Shown: positions 7,613 to 16,713, numbered from the stretch's first letter. The stretch: 64,000 bases of DNA from Streptomyces sp. CGMCC 4.7035 (GCF_031583065.1 NZ_CP134053.1:558001-622000), one strand, 5' to 3'. Notes: generated by a model not told the origin, from the sequence alone. Translations and numbers: made by a program.

Positions 7613-10570
7613 ATGCGCCGTAACAACAGGGTCCGGCGGCGCCTGGACCAGGCAATGGTGTTCGCGGGTGCGGCGGTCGCCGCCGGCGCGGGCACCGGGG
7701 TCAAGTTCGTCGACGGCGGTGCCCAGGCGCTGATGATCTGCCTGCTCGCGGTGGGGACCGGCCTCGGGGCCTATTCCGCGAACTCGCTGCGCGCCCGCGC
7801 GGGCGGTCCCCCGCCCCAGGTGCTGATCAGCCATCCGCACGGCGACGAGCCCTGGGCCCACTGGCTGGCCTGGCGGCTGCGCCGCATCGGATACCTCACC
7901 TCCACCCGGGCCTGGCCGGCCGCCGGGCAGCCCGTGCCGCCGCCCCCGGAGATCGCCCCCGACCATGAACTCGTCATCGTCTCCCGGGCGCTGGCGGACC
8001 CGGACCACACCCACGACCAGCACCGTCCGACGTGGTCGCGCGGCAGGTCCGTACTGGCCCTGGTGACCTCGCACCGCACCCCCGTACCGACCCGCTGGGC
8101 GGGCCACGAGGTGCTGGACCTGGCCGGCCGCACGGCCGACGACGCGGCGGCGACCGTCGACGCCCGGCTGCACCAGGCCGGCGCCGTGCCGCTGCCCGAC
8201 TACACGGCCGCCCATGTGGCCGGCGAGGCCGAACCGCGCTACCCGGGCCTCGGCCCGCTGGTCACCAATCTCGAACCGCGCGGCGTCCACCACTTCACCG
8301 CCCGCCGTACCGAGCTCGCCCTGCTGCGCTCGGTGCTGGGCAAGGCGAACGTCGCGGGAGAGGGCCGGATCTGCGCGATCCACGGGCTCAGCGGCATCGG
8401 CAAGACCACCCTCGCCCTGGAGTACGCACGCCAGTACGAGGATCTGTTCGACGTCATCTGGATGGTGCAGGCCGGCCACGCCCCCACGGCCCGCGCGAGC
8501 CTGATCGACCTGGCGCGCAAGCTCCAGCGCGTGCGCGACGACCGGTCGGGGGCGCCCGCACCCCAGGAGGAGACCGACCCGGAACAGACCCTGCGCCGCC
8601 TCCTCCTCAACGAACTGCCCAGGACCAAGTCCCTGCTGATCTACGACGGCGCCGAGGACGACTCCGCCATCCGGGAACTGCTCCCCGACGCGCGGAACGG
8701 CGGCCAGGTGCTGATCACCTCGGTCAACCCCGTCTGGCAGCGGATCGCCCCGAACCGCATCGCCCTGGAGGCGTTCACCACCGAGGAGGCGGTGGACTTC
8801 CTCCGGGACGCGACCGGGATCGACGACGACGCCGGACTCACGCGCATCGTCGAACGCCTGGGCCGGCTGCCGCTTCCGCTGGAGCACGCGGCCGCGTCCC
8901 TGCGCCACTCGCCCGACATCGACTCGTACCTGGACCTGCTGGAGGCCGACTCCAGCGGCGCGGAGGCCTGGATCCTCTCCTTCAACCAGGTGGAGGCGAA
9001 GGACGAACTCGCCGGCCTGCTGCTGCGGCTGTGCGCGTTCCTCGCACCGCGCGGCATCCCGAGCTACTTCTTCGAAGCCGAGGCGGACCGTGCCGATCTG
9101 CTGCCCGCGTCCCTCGCCGACGGCGTGACGGATCCGGTGCGCCACCGCAGGATCAAGGAGACCGCCAAGAGCTACTCCCTGCTGACGGGCGAGGGCCAGC
9201 TGGCCATGCACACCCGGGTGCAGGCGGTGATCCGTGACGTGATGACGGACAGCGAGCGCACGGTCCACGCGGCCGACGCCGCCCGACTGGTCGACGGGTG
9301 GTTCCCGGAGGACCCGGAGCGGGAGAACACCTGGCCGCGGTGTGTGGAACTGCTCCCGCACGCACGCACCGTCCTGGACCACTGCCGGGAGCTGGGCGTC
9401 GCCGACGAGAACACCGCCGAGCTGCTGCAGAGCGTGGGGGAGTACTTCCGGGTGCAGGGCGACCGCGACGAGGCGGAGCGGCTACTGACGGAGGCCCTGC
9501 ACCAGCGGGAGGAGCGCTGGGGCCGCACGCACGGGCTGGTCGCCGACACCCTGGTCTGCATCAGCCGGCTCAAGGTGGAGTGCGCCGAACTGCCGGAGGC
9601 GCGCGGGTTCGCCGAGCGCGCCCTGGAGATCCGTACCCGGCTGCTCGGCGACGGCGACCTCCACACGCTGGAGAGCAGGTTGCAACTGGGCCGGGTGCTG
9701 CGCGAACTCGGCGATTTCCCTGGGGCGTCCGAGGCCGCGGAGCAGACGTTGCGACGGCTGCGCAGGCGGGCCGAGGTCGATCCGGTGAAGGTGGCCGAGA
9801 CGCTGTGCGACCTCGGGCTCGTCCGCTGGCGGCAGGGAAGGCTGCCGGAGTCCGTGGCCCACCACCGTGAGGCGCTGCACCTGCTGGAGAACGCGCCGGG
9901 CGGCGGCGACCCGGCCCGCCGCAACCGCTCGGCGTTCGTGCACCAGGCACTCGGCCTCGCGCAGCTGGACCTGCACGACCTGGAGTCGGCGGAGCGCCAT
10001 CTGAGGATCGCCCTGGAGATCCTCCGGGACGCGGGCTACGCGGAGGGCCATCCCGTGGTCCTGTCCTCCTCCGTCCACCTGGGGGAGACTCTCAGGCAAC
10101 GGGCGGAGAAGTACCGGGGCAGGGGAGGGCGCCTGGGCGTGCGCGAGCGCTCCTCACCCGGCGACCGGGAGTCCGAGCGCCTGCTCGCGGAGGCGAAGCG
10201 CATCTTCGACCATGTCCTGTCGGCGCCCCATATGAACGGCGACCACCCCGACCGGGCGTGTGCCCTGGTGCGCTACTCGCATCTGCTGCACGACCAGGGC
10301 AACAGCGAGGCGGCCATGACGGAGGTCAGGAACGCCCACCGCATCTACACGGACAAGTACGGCTCCCAGCACCCCTATGTGGCCGAGGCCTGCTACCGCA
10401 GGGCCCTGATTCACCTGGGGCAGGCCCAGCGGGAGCGGGCGACCGAGGACCTGGAGACGGCCCGCGCCATCTATCTGCGCGTCCACCCCGCCGACCATCC
10501 GCTGATCCTCCAACTGGAGGAGGAACTGCGGGAGCTTGCGGTGTCGGTGGTGGTGGAGGAGGGGTTCTAG
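7613..10570 (+). CDS. Membrane-anchored TIR-like / NB-ARC (STAND) NTPase with TPR repeats
   Basis: The 985-residue protein starts at ATG 7613 after AGGGGG. Domains in order: two hydrophobic helices (about 14-30 and 36-54); a TIR-like domain (about 68-185) beginning VLISHPHGDEPWAHWLAWRL; an NB-ARC/STAND ATPase with Walker A GLSGIGKTTLA (about 259-269) and Walker B-like LLIYDGAEDD (about 339-348); a winged-helix-like part; then tetratricopeptide repeats over about 600-980 with motifs such as AERLLTEALHQREERWG. STAND proteins are switch ATPases that oligomerise on a ligand, and many bacterial ones act in phage defence or development. The TIR-like part lacks an obvious catalytic Glu in the usual position and may only scaffold. 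It is a single gene, divergent from the debranching gene. Confidence 0.8.
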   Translation: MRRNNRVRRRLDQAMVFAGAAVAAGAGTGVKFVDGGAQALMICLLAVGTGLGAYSANSLRARAGGPPPQVLISHPHGDEPWAHWLAWRLRRIGYLTSTRAWPAAGQPVPPPPEIAPDHELVIVSRALADPDHTHDQHRPTWSRGRSVLALVTSHRTPVPTRWAGHEVLDLAGRTADDAAATVDARLHQAGAVPLPDYTAAHVAGEAEPRYPGLGPLVTNLEPRGVHHFTARRTELALLRSVLGKANVAGEGRICAIHGLSGIGKTTLALEYARQYEDLFDVIWMVQAGHAPTARASLIDLARKLQRVRDDRSGAPAPQEETDPEQTLRRLLLNELPRTKSLLIYDGAEDDSAIRELLPDARNGGQVLITSVNPVWQRIAPNRIALEAFTTEEAVDFLRDATGIDDDAGLTRIVERLGRLPLPLEHAAASLRHSPDIDSYLDLLEADSSGAEAWILSFNQVEAKDELAGLLLRLCAFLAPRGIPSYFFEAEADRADLLPASLADGVTDPVRHRRIKETAKSYSLLTGEGQLAMHTRVQAVIRDVMTDSERTVHAADAARLVDGWFPEDPERENTWPRCVELLPHARTVLDHCRELGVADENTAELLQSVGEYFRVQGDRDEAERLLTEALHQREERWGRTHGLVADTLVCISRLKVECAELPEARGFAERALEIRTRLLGDGDLHTLESRLQLGRVLRELGDFPGASEAAEQTLRRLRRRAEVDPVKVAETLCDLGLVRWRQGRLPESVAHHREALHLLENAPGGGDPARRNRSAFVHQALGLAQLDLHDLESAERHLRIALEILRDAGYAEGHPVVLSSSVHLGETLRQRAEKYRGRGGRLGVRERSSPGDRESERLLAEAKRIFDHVLSAPHMNGDHPDRACALVRYSHLLHDQGNSEAAMTEVRNAHRIYTDKYGSQHPYVAEACYRRALIHLGQAQRERATEDLETARAIYLRVHPADHPLILQLEEELRELAVSVVVEEGF

Positions 10571-10603
10571 GGGCCGCCGGGCCGCCCACGGGTTCGAACG
10601 TGC

Positions 10604-12076
10604 TCACTCCGCGTCGGCGACGACGGAGCCGACACGTTCGGCCAGGTTCGGGTCGCGGCGGACCAGGAGCGTCGCGTAACCGACGGCGCCGAGCAGGGCG
10701 GCCAGTGCCGCGACCGGGAACCAGCTGTACGGCGCGGGCTGTCCGGGCTTGGCGAGGTAGTAGAGCGGAACCAGGATGGCCAGGGTGCCGATCGCGGGCA
10801 GCACCAGGTGCCGGACCGTCCGGAACTCCTGCGGACGGTATCTGCGGTAGTACAGCGGCAGCGCGATGTTGGACGCGAGGTAGACCAGCAGAATCAGGAT
10901 CGCGCCCAGGCTGGAGGACTCGGTGAAGAAGACGACGGGGTTCATCGAGCCGCCGTCGGGCCCGAGGAGATGGCCCAGGCCCCAGCCTCCGATGATCAGC
11001 AGGGAGATGGCGGCGAAGGTGACGATCGCGTTGGTCGGCGTACGGCGGGTGGGGTGCACATAGCCGAAGAAGGACGGGAGCAGCCCCTCCCGTCCGGCGT
11101 TGAACACCAGGCGGGCCTGGGAGTTGATGCCGGCGATCAGCACGCCGAGGGTGGAGGTCAGGCCCCCGATGTAGGCGAGGAAGGCCAGTGCGCCGAGCGT
11201 GTGGTGGGCGACGTCGATGAAGGGGAGGCGGGCGTCGCCCAGCTTGGCCACGTCGTAGTCGAAGCCGGTCACCGTGGCGTAGGAGAAGAGGACGTAGCTC
11301 ACGGTCATGATCGCGATGGAGAAGAACACGGCGCGGCCGACGTTGCGCCGCGGGTTCTCCGTCTCCTCGGCCAGCGCCGCCGAGTTCTCCCAGCCGATGA
11401 ACAGGTACACCGCCAGCGGGAAGCCGGCCGCCAGGCCCTTGAGGCCGTGGCTGAGGTGGCTCGGCAGGAACGGGTCGGCGGAGAGATGGCCGCGGTGCTC
11501 GACGATCGCTGCGACGGACACCACGACCAGCACCAGCATCTCCACGCCGAAGAAGTAGCCGGCCCACTTGGTGGAGACCACGACCCCGCGCAGCATCAGT
11601 ACGACCGACAGCCCGGTCAGCAGCAGCGTCCAGATGATCCACGGCAAATCGATGCCGGTGTAGTGGTGCAGGGTGATCTGTACGAAGCCGCCCGAGATCG
11701 CGATGACGGAGGCCATCGCGATGATGTAGCCGAGGCCGGCCAGCAGGGCCGTGGTCACCGCGCTGACCGGGCCGAAGGTCTTGCCGACGAAGGTGATGAA
11801 GCTGCCCGCGGAGGGGTGCGCGCGGGAGAACTGGGCGAGGGTGTTGCCCAGCAGCGCGACCGCGATGCCCGCGGCGACGATGGTCAGCGGGGACGCGACA
11901 CCCGCGGTGACGGCGAGGAAGGCGAAGCCGAAGAAGAAGCTCATGGCCGGGCCGACGTTGGCCATCGTGGCGGCGGCGATGTCCGCCATGCCGAGAACGC
12001 CGCCGCGCAGGCGCTGGGGTGCGCCGCCGACGGGGCCCGAAGTCGACGACGGGCCGATGGCTCCGGGGTCGGACAT
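10604..12076 (-). CDS. APC-family amino acid permease
   Basis: This is a 490-residue, about 12-helix integral membrane protein. It starts at ATG 12076 with AAGGAG upstream; the frame is open upstream but that part overlaps the next gene and is low-complexity Arg-rich. The opening helix contains GMADIAAATMANVGPAMSF, and a later loop contains WENSAALAEETENPRRNVG, which is the conserved APC loop after helix 5. It should carry amino acid uptake or exchange. The GntR/FadR-type regulator gene lies 122 nt upstream on the same strand, with the regulator first, so the two may be co-transcribed or share control. Confidence 0.88.
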   Translation of the reverse strand: MSDPGAIGPSSTSGPVGGAPQRLRGGVLGMADIAAATMANVGPAMSFFFGFAFLAVTAGVASPLTIVAAGIAVALLGNTLAQFSRAHPSAGSFITFVGKTFGPVSAVTTALLAGLGYIIAMASVIAISGGFVQITLHHYTGIDLPWIIWTLLLTGLSVVLMLRGVVVSTKWAGYFFGVEMLVLVVVSVAAIVEHRGHLSADPFLPSHLSHGLKGLAAGFPLAVYLFIGWENSAALAEETENPRRNVGRAVFFSIAIMTVSYVLFSYATVTGFDYDVAKLGDARLPFIDVAHHTLGALAFLAYIGGLTSTLGVLIAGINSQARLVFNAGREGLLPSFFGYVHPTRRTPTNAIVTFAAISLLIIGGWGLGHLLGPDGGSMNPVVFFTESSSLGAILILLVYLASNIALPLYYRRYRPQEFRTVRHLVLPAIGTLAILVPLYYLAKPGQPAPYSWFPVAALAALLGAVGYATLLVRRDPNLAERVGSVVADAE

Positions 12077-12198
12077 GGCGGCGGCTCCTTCTGTGGTGGG
12101 GCGGCGCGAGGGGGGTGCGGGGTTGCCGGACTCGGGTCGGTGCGTGAGGAGTGGCCGGTACTCGGGTCGGCGCGAGCGGGCGTCGGCTCGGGCGGGCA

Positions 12199-12933
12199 TC
12201 AGCTCGGGCCGGCGTGCTGGTGTGCCTTCACCGCCCGCACGGCCGGGTCCATCGCGCCGCGGCCGAGCTCGGTGAGCAGTTCGGCGTGGCAGCGGTTCCG
12301 CTCCCGTACCACCGCGGGCGCCGGAGCGGGCAGCAGCAGGCACAGCCGGCCGAGCAGGTCGGCGGCGAACTCGCGGATTCCGGCGCCGCCGAGCGCCTCG
12401 GCGAGGTCGAGGTGGAAGCGTGTCTCCAGTTCGAGCAGTCGTGCCGAGTCGTCGGACAGGTCCATCTCCTCGACCAGCACTCGCAGCCCGTCGAGCTGAT
12501 CGGCCGGGATCCCGTCCGCGCTCTGCGCCACGAGACCGCACTCCAGTAGCAGGTGGAAGGCGTCCAGGGAGGCCGCCTCGTCGGCGTCGTGCATCAGAGC
12601 GACGACCGTGTCCCAGCCCGGCGCGACGAAGGTCCCGCCCGCCCGGCCTCGTCGGCGGTCGAGCAGTCCGTCCTGGCACATCCCCTCAAGCGCGCGGCGC
12701 ACGGTGATCTCACTGATTCCCAGCTCCTCGGCGAGTACGCCGGCGTCCGCCAGGCGGTCTCCCGGTGACACGGTCTTCAGGCGGACCTGCAGTGCGATCC
12801 GTGAGCGGACGAGCTCCGATCCCGTCTGGCCCCTACCGGGCAGGACACGGGCGTCCCGTATCCCGGCGACCGACGCCGGCCGCGCCGCACCCGGCTGGTT
12901 GTAGGGGCCGAACTTGCCCGCTGCGTTCACCAC
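12199..12933 (-). CDS. GntR-family regulator (FadR-like, FCD-type C-terminal domain)
   Basis: The 244-residue protein has an N-terminal winged helix (about 40-110) with the GntR helix-turn-helix LAEELGISEITVRRALEGM, then an all-helical ligand-binding domain typical of the FadR subfamily (LELETRFHLDLAEALGG, HAELLTELGRGA). Members bind small carboxylates or amino acids and repress nearby transport or catabolic genes. The probable start is GTG 12933, with TAGGGT ending 6 nt upstream, so the mRNA may be leaderless. It sits between two amino-acid permease genes, one co-directional and one divergent; control of one or both is a reasonable inference. Confidence 0.85.
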   Translation of the reverse strand: MVNAAGKFGPYNQPGAARPASVAGIRDARVLPGRGQTGSELVRSRIALQVRLKTVSPGDRLADAGVLAEELGISEITVRRALEGMCQDGLLDRRRGRAGGTFVAPGWDTVVALMHDADEAASLDAFHLLLECGLVAQSADGIPADQLDGLRVLVEEMDLSDDSARLLELETRFHLDLAEALGGAGIREFAADLLGRLCLLLPAPAPAVVRERNRCHAELLTELGRGAMDPAVRAVKAHQHAGPS

Positions 12934-13375
12934 GACGCCACCCTAACGGCCTGCTGAGCGGGGGTCATGGCGCGCGTGGCGCCGTCCGCATCGGGGGTTC
13001 TCGCGACCACGCCGCGGTGTTGTGCATGGGGGCTCCTGGAAGAAGCGGTTCCGCGATTGCCCGAAAAATTAGACCATGATGAACACTTAAACAAGCCCCC
13101 TGCGCAGGGGGTATGCGGGGCGTGCGGGCATCACGAAAAAGACAGCCGGCGGACACCCCTTGTTTTTTCTGATCAGGGTGAACTATTTTCCTGTCGCCAG
13201 GAGGCCACGGCGGCCACGGCCCACTATGCCCTCACGGCAACCGTGATCGCGACCCGCGACGAGCCCTGACTTCCCCATCCGTCCCCCTTCGGTGGAACGT
13301 GCGCGGCCACCCCGCCCACGCCCACCGACGCATGTCCTCGTCCGTCCTCGTCCCCACTCCCCCATGGATGTCGAG
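12934..13375. promoter_or_regulatory. 442-bp divergent control region with palindrome, promoter and long leader
   Basis: This AT-richer stretch separates the FadR-type regulator from the divergent permease. It holds a 16-bp palindrome with CCCCC arms (13096-13111) and a plausible forward promoter: TTGTTT at 13160-13165, an 18-nt spacer, and TATTTT at 13184-13189. If used, that promoter gives a leader of about 180 nt before the permease start. No known riboswitch fold was recognised in the leader. Confidence 0.45.
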
Positions 13376-14824
13376 ATGACCACACGTCCCCCGCTCTCCA
13401 CCAAGGACCCGGTGGCCACCACCGAGAGCACCACCGCGGGCTCCGGCCTGCAGGCCGGGCTGAAGAGCCGCCACCTGTCGATGATCGCGATCGGCGGTGT
13501 CATCGGCGCCGGCCTGTTCGTCGGCTCCGGCTCCGGCATCGCCGCCGCGGGCCCCGGCATTCTCATCTCCTACGCGCTCGTCGGAACCCTCGTCGTCCTC
13601 GTCATGCGCATGCTTGGCGAAATGGCCGCGGCCAACCCCACGTCCGGCTCGTTCTCCGCCTACGCGGACCGCGCGCTGGGCCGCTGGGCCGGATTCACCA
13701 TCGGCTGGCTGTACTGGTTCTTCTGGGTCGTGGTGCTCGCGGTCGAGGCGACCGCCGGGGCCAAGATCCTGGCCGGCTGGATCCCGGCGGTCCCGCAGTG
13801 GGGCTGGGCCCTGATCGTCATGGTCGTCCTCACCGCCACCAACCTGGCCTCGGTCAGCTCCTACGGCGAGTTCGAGTTCTGGTTCGCCGGCATCAAGGTC
13901 GTCGCCATCGCCGCGTTCATCGTGATCGGCGGCCTCGCCATCTTCGGGCTGCTGCCCGGCTCCGACCACCCGGCGTCCGGCTTCTCCAACCTGACCGCGC
14001 ACGGCGGGTTCCTGCCCAACGGCCCCGGGGCGATCCTCACCGGCGTCCTGATGGTGGTCTTCTCCTTCATGGGCAGCGAGATCGTCACGCTGGCGGCCGG
14101 CGAGACCGCGGACCCGCGGGGTGCGGTCACCAAGGCCACCAACAGCGTCATCTGGCGGATCGCGGTGTTCTACCTGGGCTCGATCCTGATCGTGGTGTCG
14201 CTGCTGCGCTGGGACGACCCGGCGATCCTCAAGGACGGCTCGTACGTCGCCGCGCTGAGCTCCGTCGGCATCCCGCACGCGGGCCAGATCATGAACGCCA
14301 TCGTGCTGACCTCCGTGCTGTCCTGCCTCAACTCCGGTCTGTACACCGCCTCGCGCATGGCGTTCTCCCTCGGCCGGCGCAGCGATGCCCCGGCCTCCTT
14401 CGGGCAGACCACGGGCCGCGGCGTGCCGCGGGCGGCGATCCTGGCCTCGGTGGTCTTCGGCTTCGTCGCCGTCGCCTTCAACTACCTGTGGCCGGACACG
14501 GTGTTCCAGTTCCTGCTCAACTCCTCCGGCGCGATCGCCCTGTTCGTCTGGCTGGTGATCTGCTTCTCCCAGCTGCGGATGCGCAAGATCATCCAGCAGG
14601 AGGCGCCGGAGAAGCTGGTCGTCAAGATGTGGCTCTACCCCTACCTGACCTGGGCCACCATCGCCCTGATCACGTTCGTGCTGGGCTACATGCTGACCGA
14701 CACGGCCGACGGCGGCGGCCGCGACCAGGTGGTCCTGTCCACCCTGGTGGCCGCGGGCGTGGTGGTTGTGGCACTGGTCCGCCAGCGGCTGGGCCGGACG
14801 CGCAAGGCCGTCACCTCCTCGTAG
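13376..14824 (+). CDS. GABA/asparagine-permease-type amino acid transporter (APC, AAT family)
   Basis: This is an integral membrane protein of about 482 residues with 12 predicted helices. The AAT-family signature is clear: SRHLSMIAIGGVIGAGLFVGSG at the first helix, MRMLGEMAAANPTSGSFSAYA after it, and FMGSEIVTLAAGE in the middle. It resembles GabP/AnsP/aromatic-amino-acid permeases, which import amino acids with protons. ATG 13376 and ATG 13364 are both possible starts; neither has a strong ribosome site. The C-terminus is short and polar (RTRKAVTSS). It ends just before a strong hairpin, and the FadR-type regulator is divergent. Confidence 0.9.
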   Translation: MTTRPPLSTKDPVATTESTTAGSGLQAGLKSRHLSMIAIGGVIGAGLFVGSGSGIAAAGPGILISYALVGTLVVLVMRMLGEMAAANPTSGSFSAYADRALGRWAGFTIGWLYWFFWVVVLAVEATAGAKILAGWIPAVPQWGWALIVMVVLTATNLASVSSYGEFEFWFAGIKVVAIAAFIVIGGLAIFGLLPGSDHPASGFSNLTAHGGFLPNGPGAILTGVLMVVFSFMGSEIVTLAAGETADPRGAVTKATNSVIWRIAVFYLGSILIVVSLLRWDDPAILKDGSYVAALSSVGIPHAGQIMNAIVLTSVLSCLNSGLYTASRMAFSLGRRSDAPASFGQTTGRGVPRAAILASVVFGFVAVAFNYLWPDTVFQFLLNSSGAIALFVWLVICFSQLRMRKIIQQEAPEKLVVKMWLYPYLTWATIALITFVLGYMLTDTADGGGRDQVVLSTLVAAGVVVVALVRQRLGRTRKAVTSS

Positions 14825-14835
14825 GGGCGAGGCCC

Positions 14836-14865
14836 CGCCGGGCGGTGGCCCGCCGGGCGGTGGCC
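14836..14865. repeat. Two tandem 15-bp units
   Basis: CCGCCGGGCGGTGGC occurs twice back to back just after the permease stop codon and before the terminator hairpin. It is short and noncoding. Confidence 0.7.
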
Positions 14866-14878
14866 CCGTCTTCGGCCG

Positions 14879-14916
14879 GCGGCGGTGGTGCGGCTCTCCT
14901 GCCGCACCACCGCCGC
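14879..14916 (+). terminator. Strong hairpin terminator after the permease
   Basis: Perfect 15-bp arms (14879-14893 and 14902-14916) enclose an 8-nt loop, about 55 nt after the permease stop. There is no U tract, as is usual in Streptomyces. The remaining bases up to 15076 hold the upstream region of the Met-rich protein gene. Confidence 0.75.
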
Positions 14917-15076
14917 TTCGCGTTTCCGACGTGCTTCCCTGTGCGGCTTCCTCCTGCTGTCCGCTGTTCAGCCGGTCCTCGTGGTCCGGATCACACCCTT
15001 TGTATTGAGTGTGGTCCCCTGTGGATTTCCGTACCCAGGCATGACGACCGAGGTCCGGATGCGAGGATGAGGCGCC

Positions 15077-15769
15077 ATGACGGCAGGGTGGTGTTCTCGC
15101 ACGATACGAGCCGCGGTGTTCGCGGCCGTCTGCGTGCTGCTGGCCGCCCTGGGCCACGTCCTGATGTCCGGCAGCGACGTGCCCGCGTGGGCGCTGGCCG
15201 CCGGCGTGGCCGTGACGGGTGCCGCGGGCTGGTGCCTGGCGGCGCGTGAGCGCGGGCTGCCGCTGATCGTCACGGTCGTGGTCGCCGCTCAGGCTGTGCT
15301 GCACTCGGCGTTCTCACTCGCCCAGCAGGCGTCCGGCGGGTCGGCCGCCATGGACATGGGCGCCATGGACATGGGCGCCATGGACATGGGCGCCATGGCG
15401 CAGGGCATGGGCTCCATGGGCATGGGCTCGATGCGGATGGACTCCATGGACATGGGGCACATGGGCATGAGCCGCATGAGCCCGTCCATGGCCGGTACGT
15501 CGTCGTTCGGCATGCTCGCCGCCCACCTGCTGGCCGCGCTGCTGTGCGGCCTGTGGCTGGCGTACGGCGAGAAGGCCGCGTTCCGTGTTCTGCGGGCCGT
15601 GGCCGGATGGCTGGCGGCGCCGCTGCGGCTGCTGCTCACCCTGCCCGTCACCCCGGACCGCCCACGCGTCCGAGTACGTCGCCGCCGCTCGGAGCGGGCG
15701 CCGAGGCTTCTCCTTCTCGTTCACGCCATCACCTCTCGGGGTCCGCCTGTGGGCACGGCTGTCATCTGA
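15077..15769 (+). CDS. Methionine-rich membrane protein, possible copper-handling (DUF6153-like)
   Basis: The 230-residue protein starts at ATG 15077 after GAGGATGAGG. It has three N-terminal helices (about 10-30, 36-54, 60-85), then a loop of about 60 residues packed with Met, Gly, Asp and one His (MDMGAMDMGAMDMGAM, MDMGHMGMSRM), then a fourth helix (GMLAAHLLAALLCGLWLAYG) and a basic tail. Met-rich MxM patterns on the outer face of membrane proteins commonly bind Cu(I). The layout fits what I remember of DUF6153 proteins of Streptomyces, although that name is from memory. The neighbouring SigC-like sigma gene is consistent with a metal theme. A transport function is not shown. Confidence 0.65.
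   Translation: MTAGWCSRTIRAAVFAAVCVLLAALGHVLMSGSDVPAWALAAGVAVTGAAGWCLAARERGLPLIVTVVVAAQAVLHSAFSLAQQASGGSAAMDMGAMDMGAMDMGAMAQGMGSMGMGSMRMDSMDMGHMGMSRMSPSMAGTSSFGMLAAHLLAALLCGLWLAYGEKAAFRVLRAVAGWLAAPLRLLLTLPVTPDRPRVRVRRRRSERAPRLLLLVHAITSRGPPVGTAVI
15350..15394 (+). repeat. Three in-frame 15-bp repeats coding MDMGA
   Basis: The unit ATGGACATGGGCGCC is repeated three times without gaps inside the Met-rich gene. Each copy adds five residues, so copy-number change would lengthen or shorten the putative metal-binding loop without breaking the frame. Confidence 0.85.
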
Positions 15770-15855
15770 CGACAGCTGGTTTCCCCGAGGCTGCACGGCT
15801 GCCTGGCCGCCCGGGCACGCCTTGGGTCACACGGCCGTACGCCGGCGCAGGTGCC

Positions 15856-15886
15856 GTAGCTCCATGGCGCTGTAGCTCCAAGGCGC
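15856..15886. repeat. Imperfect 16-bp direct repeat
   Basis: GTAGCTCCATGGCGC (15856-15870) is followed by GTAGCTCCAAGGCGC (15872-15886) in the gap between the Met-rich protein gene and the sigma factor gene. It could be an operator or simple slippage; no family is evident. Confidence 0.5.
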
Positions 15887-15987
15887 CCTGACGCCATGAA
15901 GCCGTAAGGCCGTCTCCCCACTCACCGGACCGTCCGCGCTCTCGTGCGCCTCGGCCCGGATCACGGCTGACCTGAGAAGGACACCAG

Positions 15988-16656
15988 GTGATGAGCTCTG
16001 CCCTGCCCACCTCGCCCCGCGAAAGCGAGAGTTCACCGCGCAAAAGCGGCAAAACGACATCGGTCGACGAGTCGGTCACCGCTTGGGCGCTCGCCGCCCG
16101 CCGCGGTGACACCGGCGCGGTCGAGGACTTCGTGCGCGCCCTGCACCGTGACGTCCAGCGCTACGTCGCCCACCTCTGCGGCGATCCCCAAGCGGTCGAC
16201 GACCTCGCCCAGGACACCTTCCTGCGCGCGCTCGGCAGCCTGCACCGCTTCGAGGGCCGTTCGTCGGCACGCACGTGGGTGCTGTCGATCGCCCGCCGTG
16301 CCGTCATCGACAGCTACCGGTACGCCGCTGCCCGCCCCAGGCTCTCCGACGTACCGGACTGGCAGGTCGCCGTCGAGCTGTCCCAGCCGCGGGGTCTGCC
16401 CGGCTTCGACGACGGCGTCGCGCTGCTGGACCTGCTGGCGTCGCTGCCCGACGAGCGCCGGGAGGCGTTCATCCTCACCCAACTGGTCGGCCTGCCCTAC
16501 GCGGAGGCGGCCGAGGTGAGCGACTGCCCGGTCGGCACGGTCCGCTCGCGCGTGGCCCGGGCCCGGGCGACCCTGACGGCTCTGCTGGACGACGCGGCCA
16601 CCTCCCGCGCCCCTGGAGCCGCGGGGGAGGACGAGCCCGCCGTGCTGGTGGCCTGA
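15988..16656 (+). CDS. ECF sigma factor of the SigC type
   Basis: The 222-residue protein has sigma region 2 (about 38-105: VDDLAQDTFLRALGSLHRF and SSARTWVLSIARRAVIDSYR) and region 4 (about 140-200: LPDERREAFILTQLVGLPYAEAAEV and CPVGTVRSRVARARATL). The wording of both regions is very close to what I remember of Mycobacterium tuberculosis SigC, which lacks a classical anti-sigma and has been linked to copper acquisition. GTG 15988 and ATG 15991 are both usable with AAGGA just upstream. No anti-sigma gene is adjacent. The Met-rich membrane gene lies upstream on the same strand. It is closed by a strong hairpin. Confidence 0.85.
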   Translation: MMSSALPTSPRESESSPRKSGKTTSVDESVTAWALAARRGDTGAVEDFVRALHRDVQRYVAHLCGDPQAVDDLAQDTFLRALGSLHRFEGRSSARTWVLSIARRAVIDSYRYAAARPRLSDVPDWQVAVELSQPRGLPGFDDGVALLDLLASLPDERREAFILTQLVGLPYAEAAEVSDCPVGTVRSRVARARATLTALLDDAATSRAPGAAGEDEPAVLVA

Positions 16657-16664
16657 GCAACGCG

Positions 16665-16713
16665 GAGGGGCGGGTGCCGCAGTTCGCCGAACGAACAGCG
16701 GCACCCGCCCCTC
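16665..16713. terminator. Bidirectional hairpin terminator
   Basis: Perfect 16-bp arms (16665-16680 and 16698-16713) with a 17-nt loop lie 8 nt after the sigma factor stop. It can end transcripts from both sides of this convergent junction. Confidence 0.8.

Noticed and set aside
10588..10603. GGTTCGAAC resembling a tRNA T-loop, possible tRNA remnant or att site
   Set aside because: Only the T-arm-like palindrome is present; no acceptor stem, anticodon arm or CCA could be fitted, and no integrase gene lies nearby.
13096..13111. CCCCC/GGGGG palindrome as a terminator
   Set aside because: It lies between two divergent starts, not after a gene; a control site is more likely.
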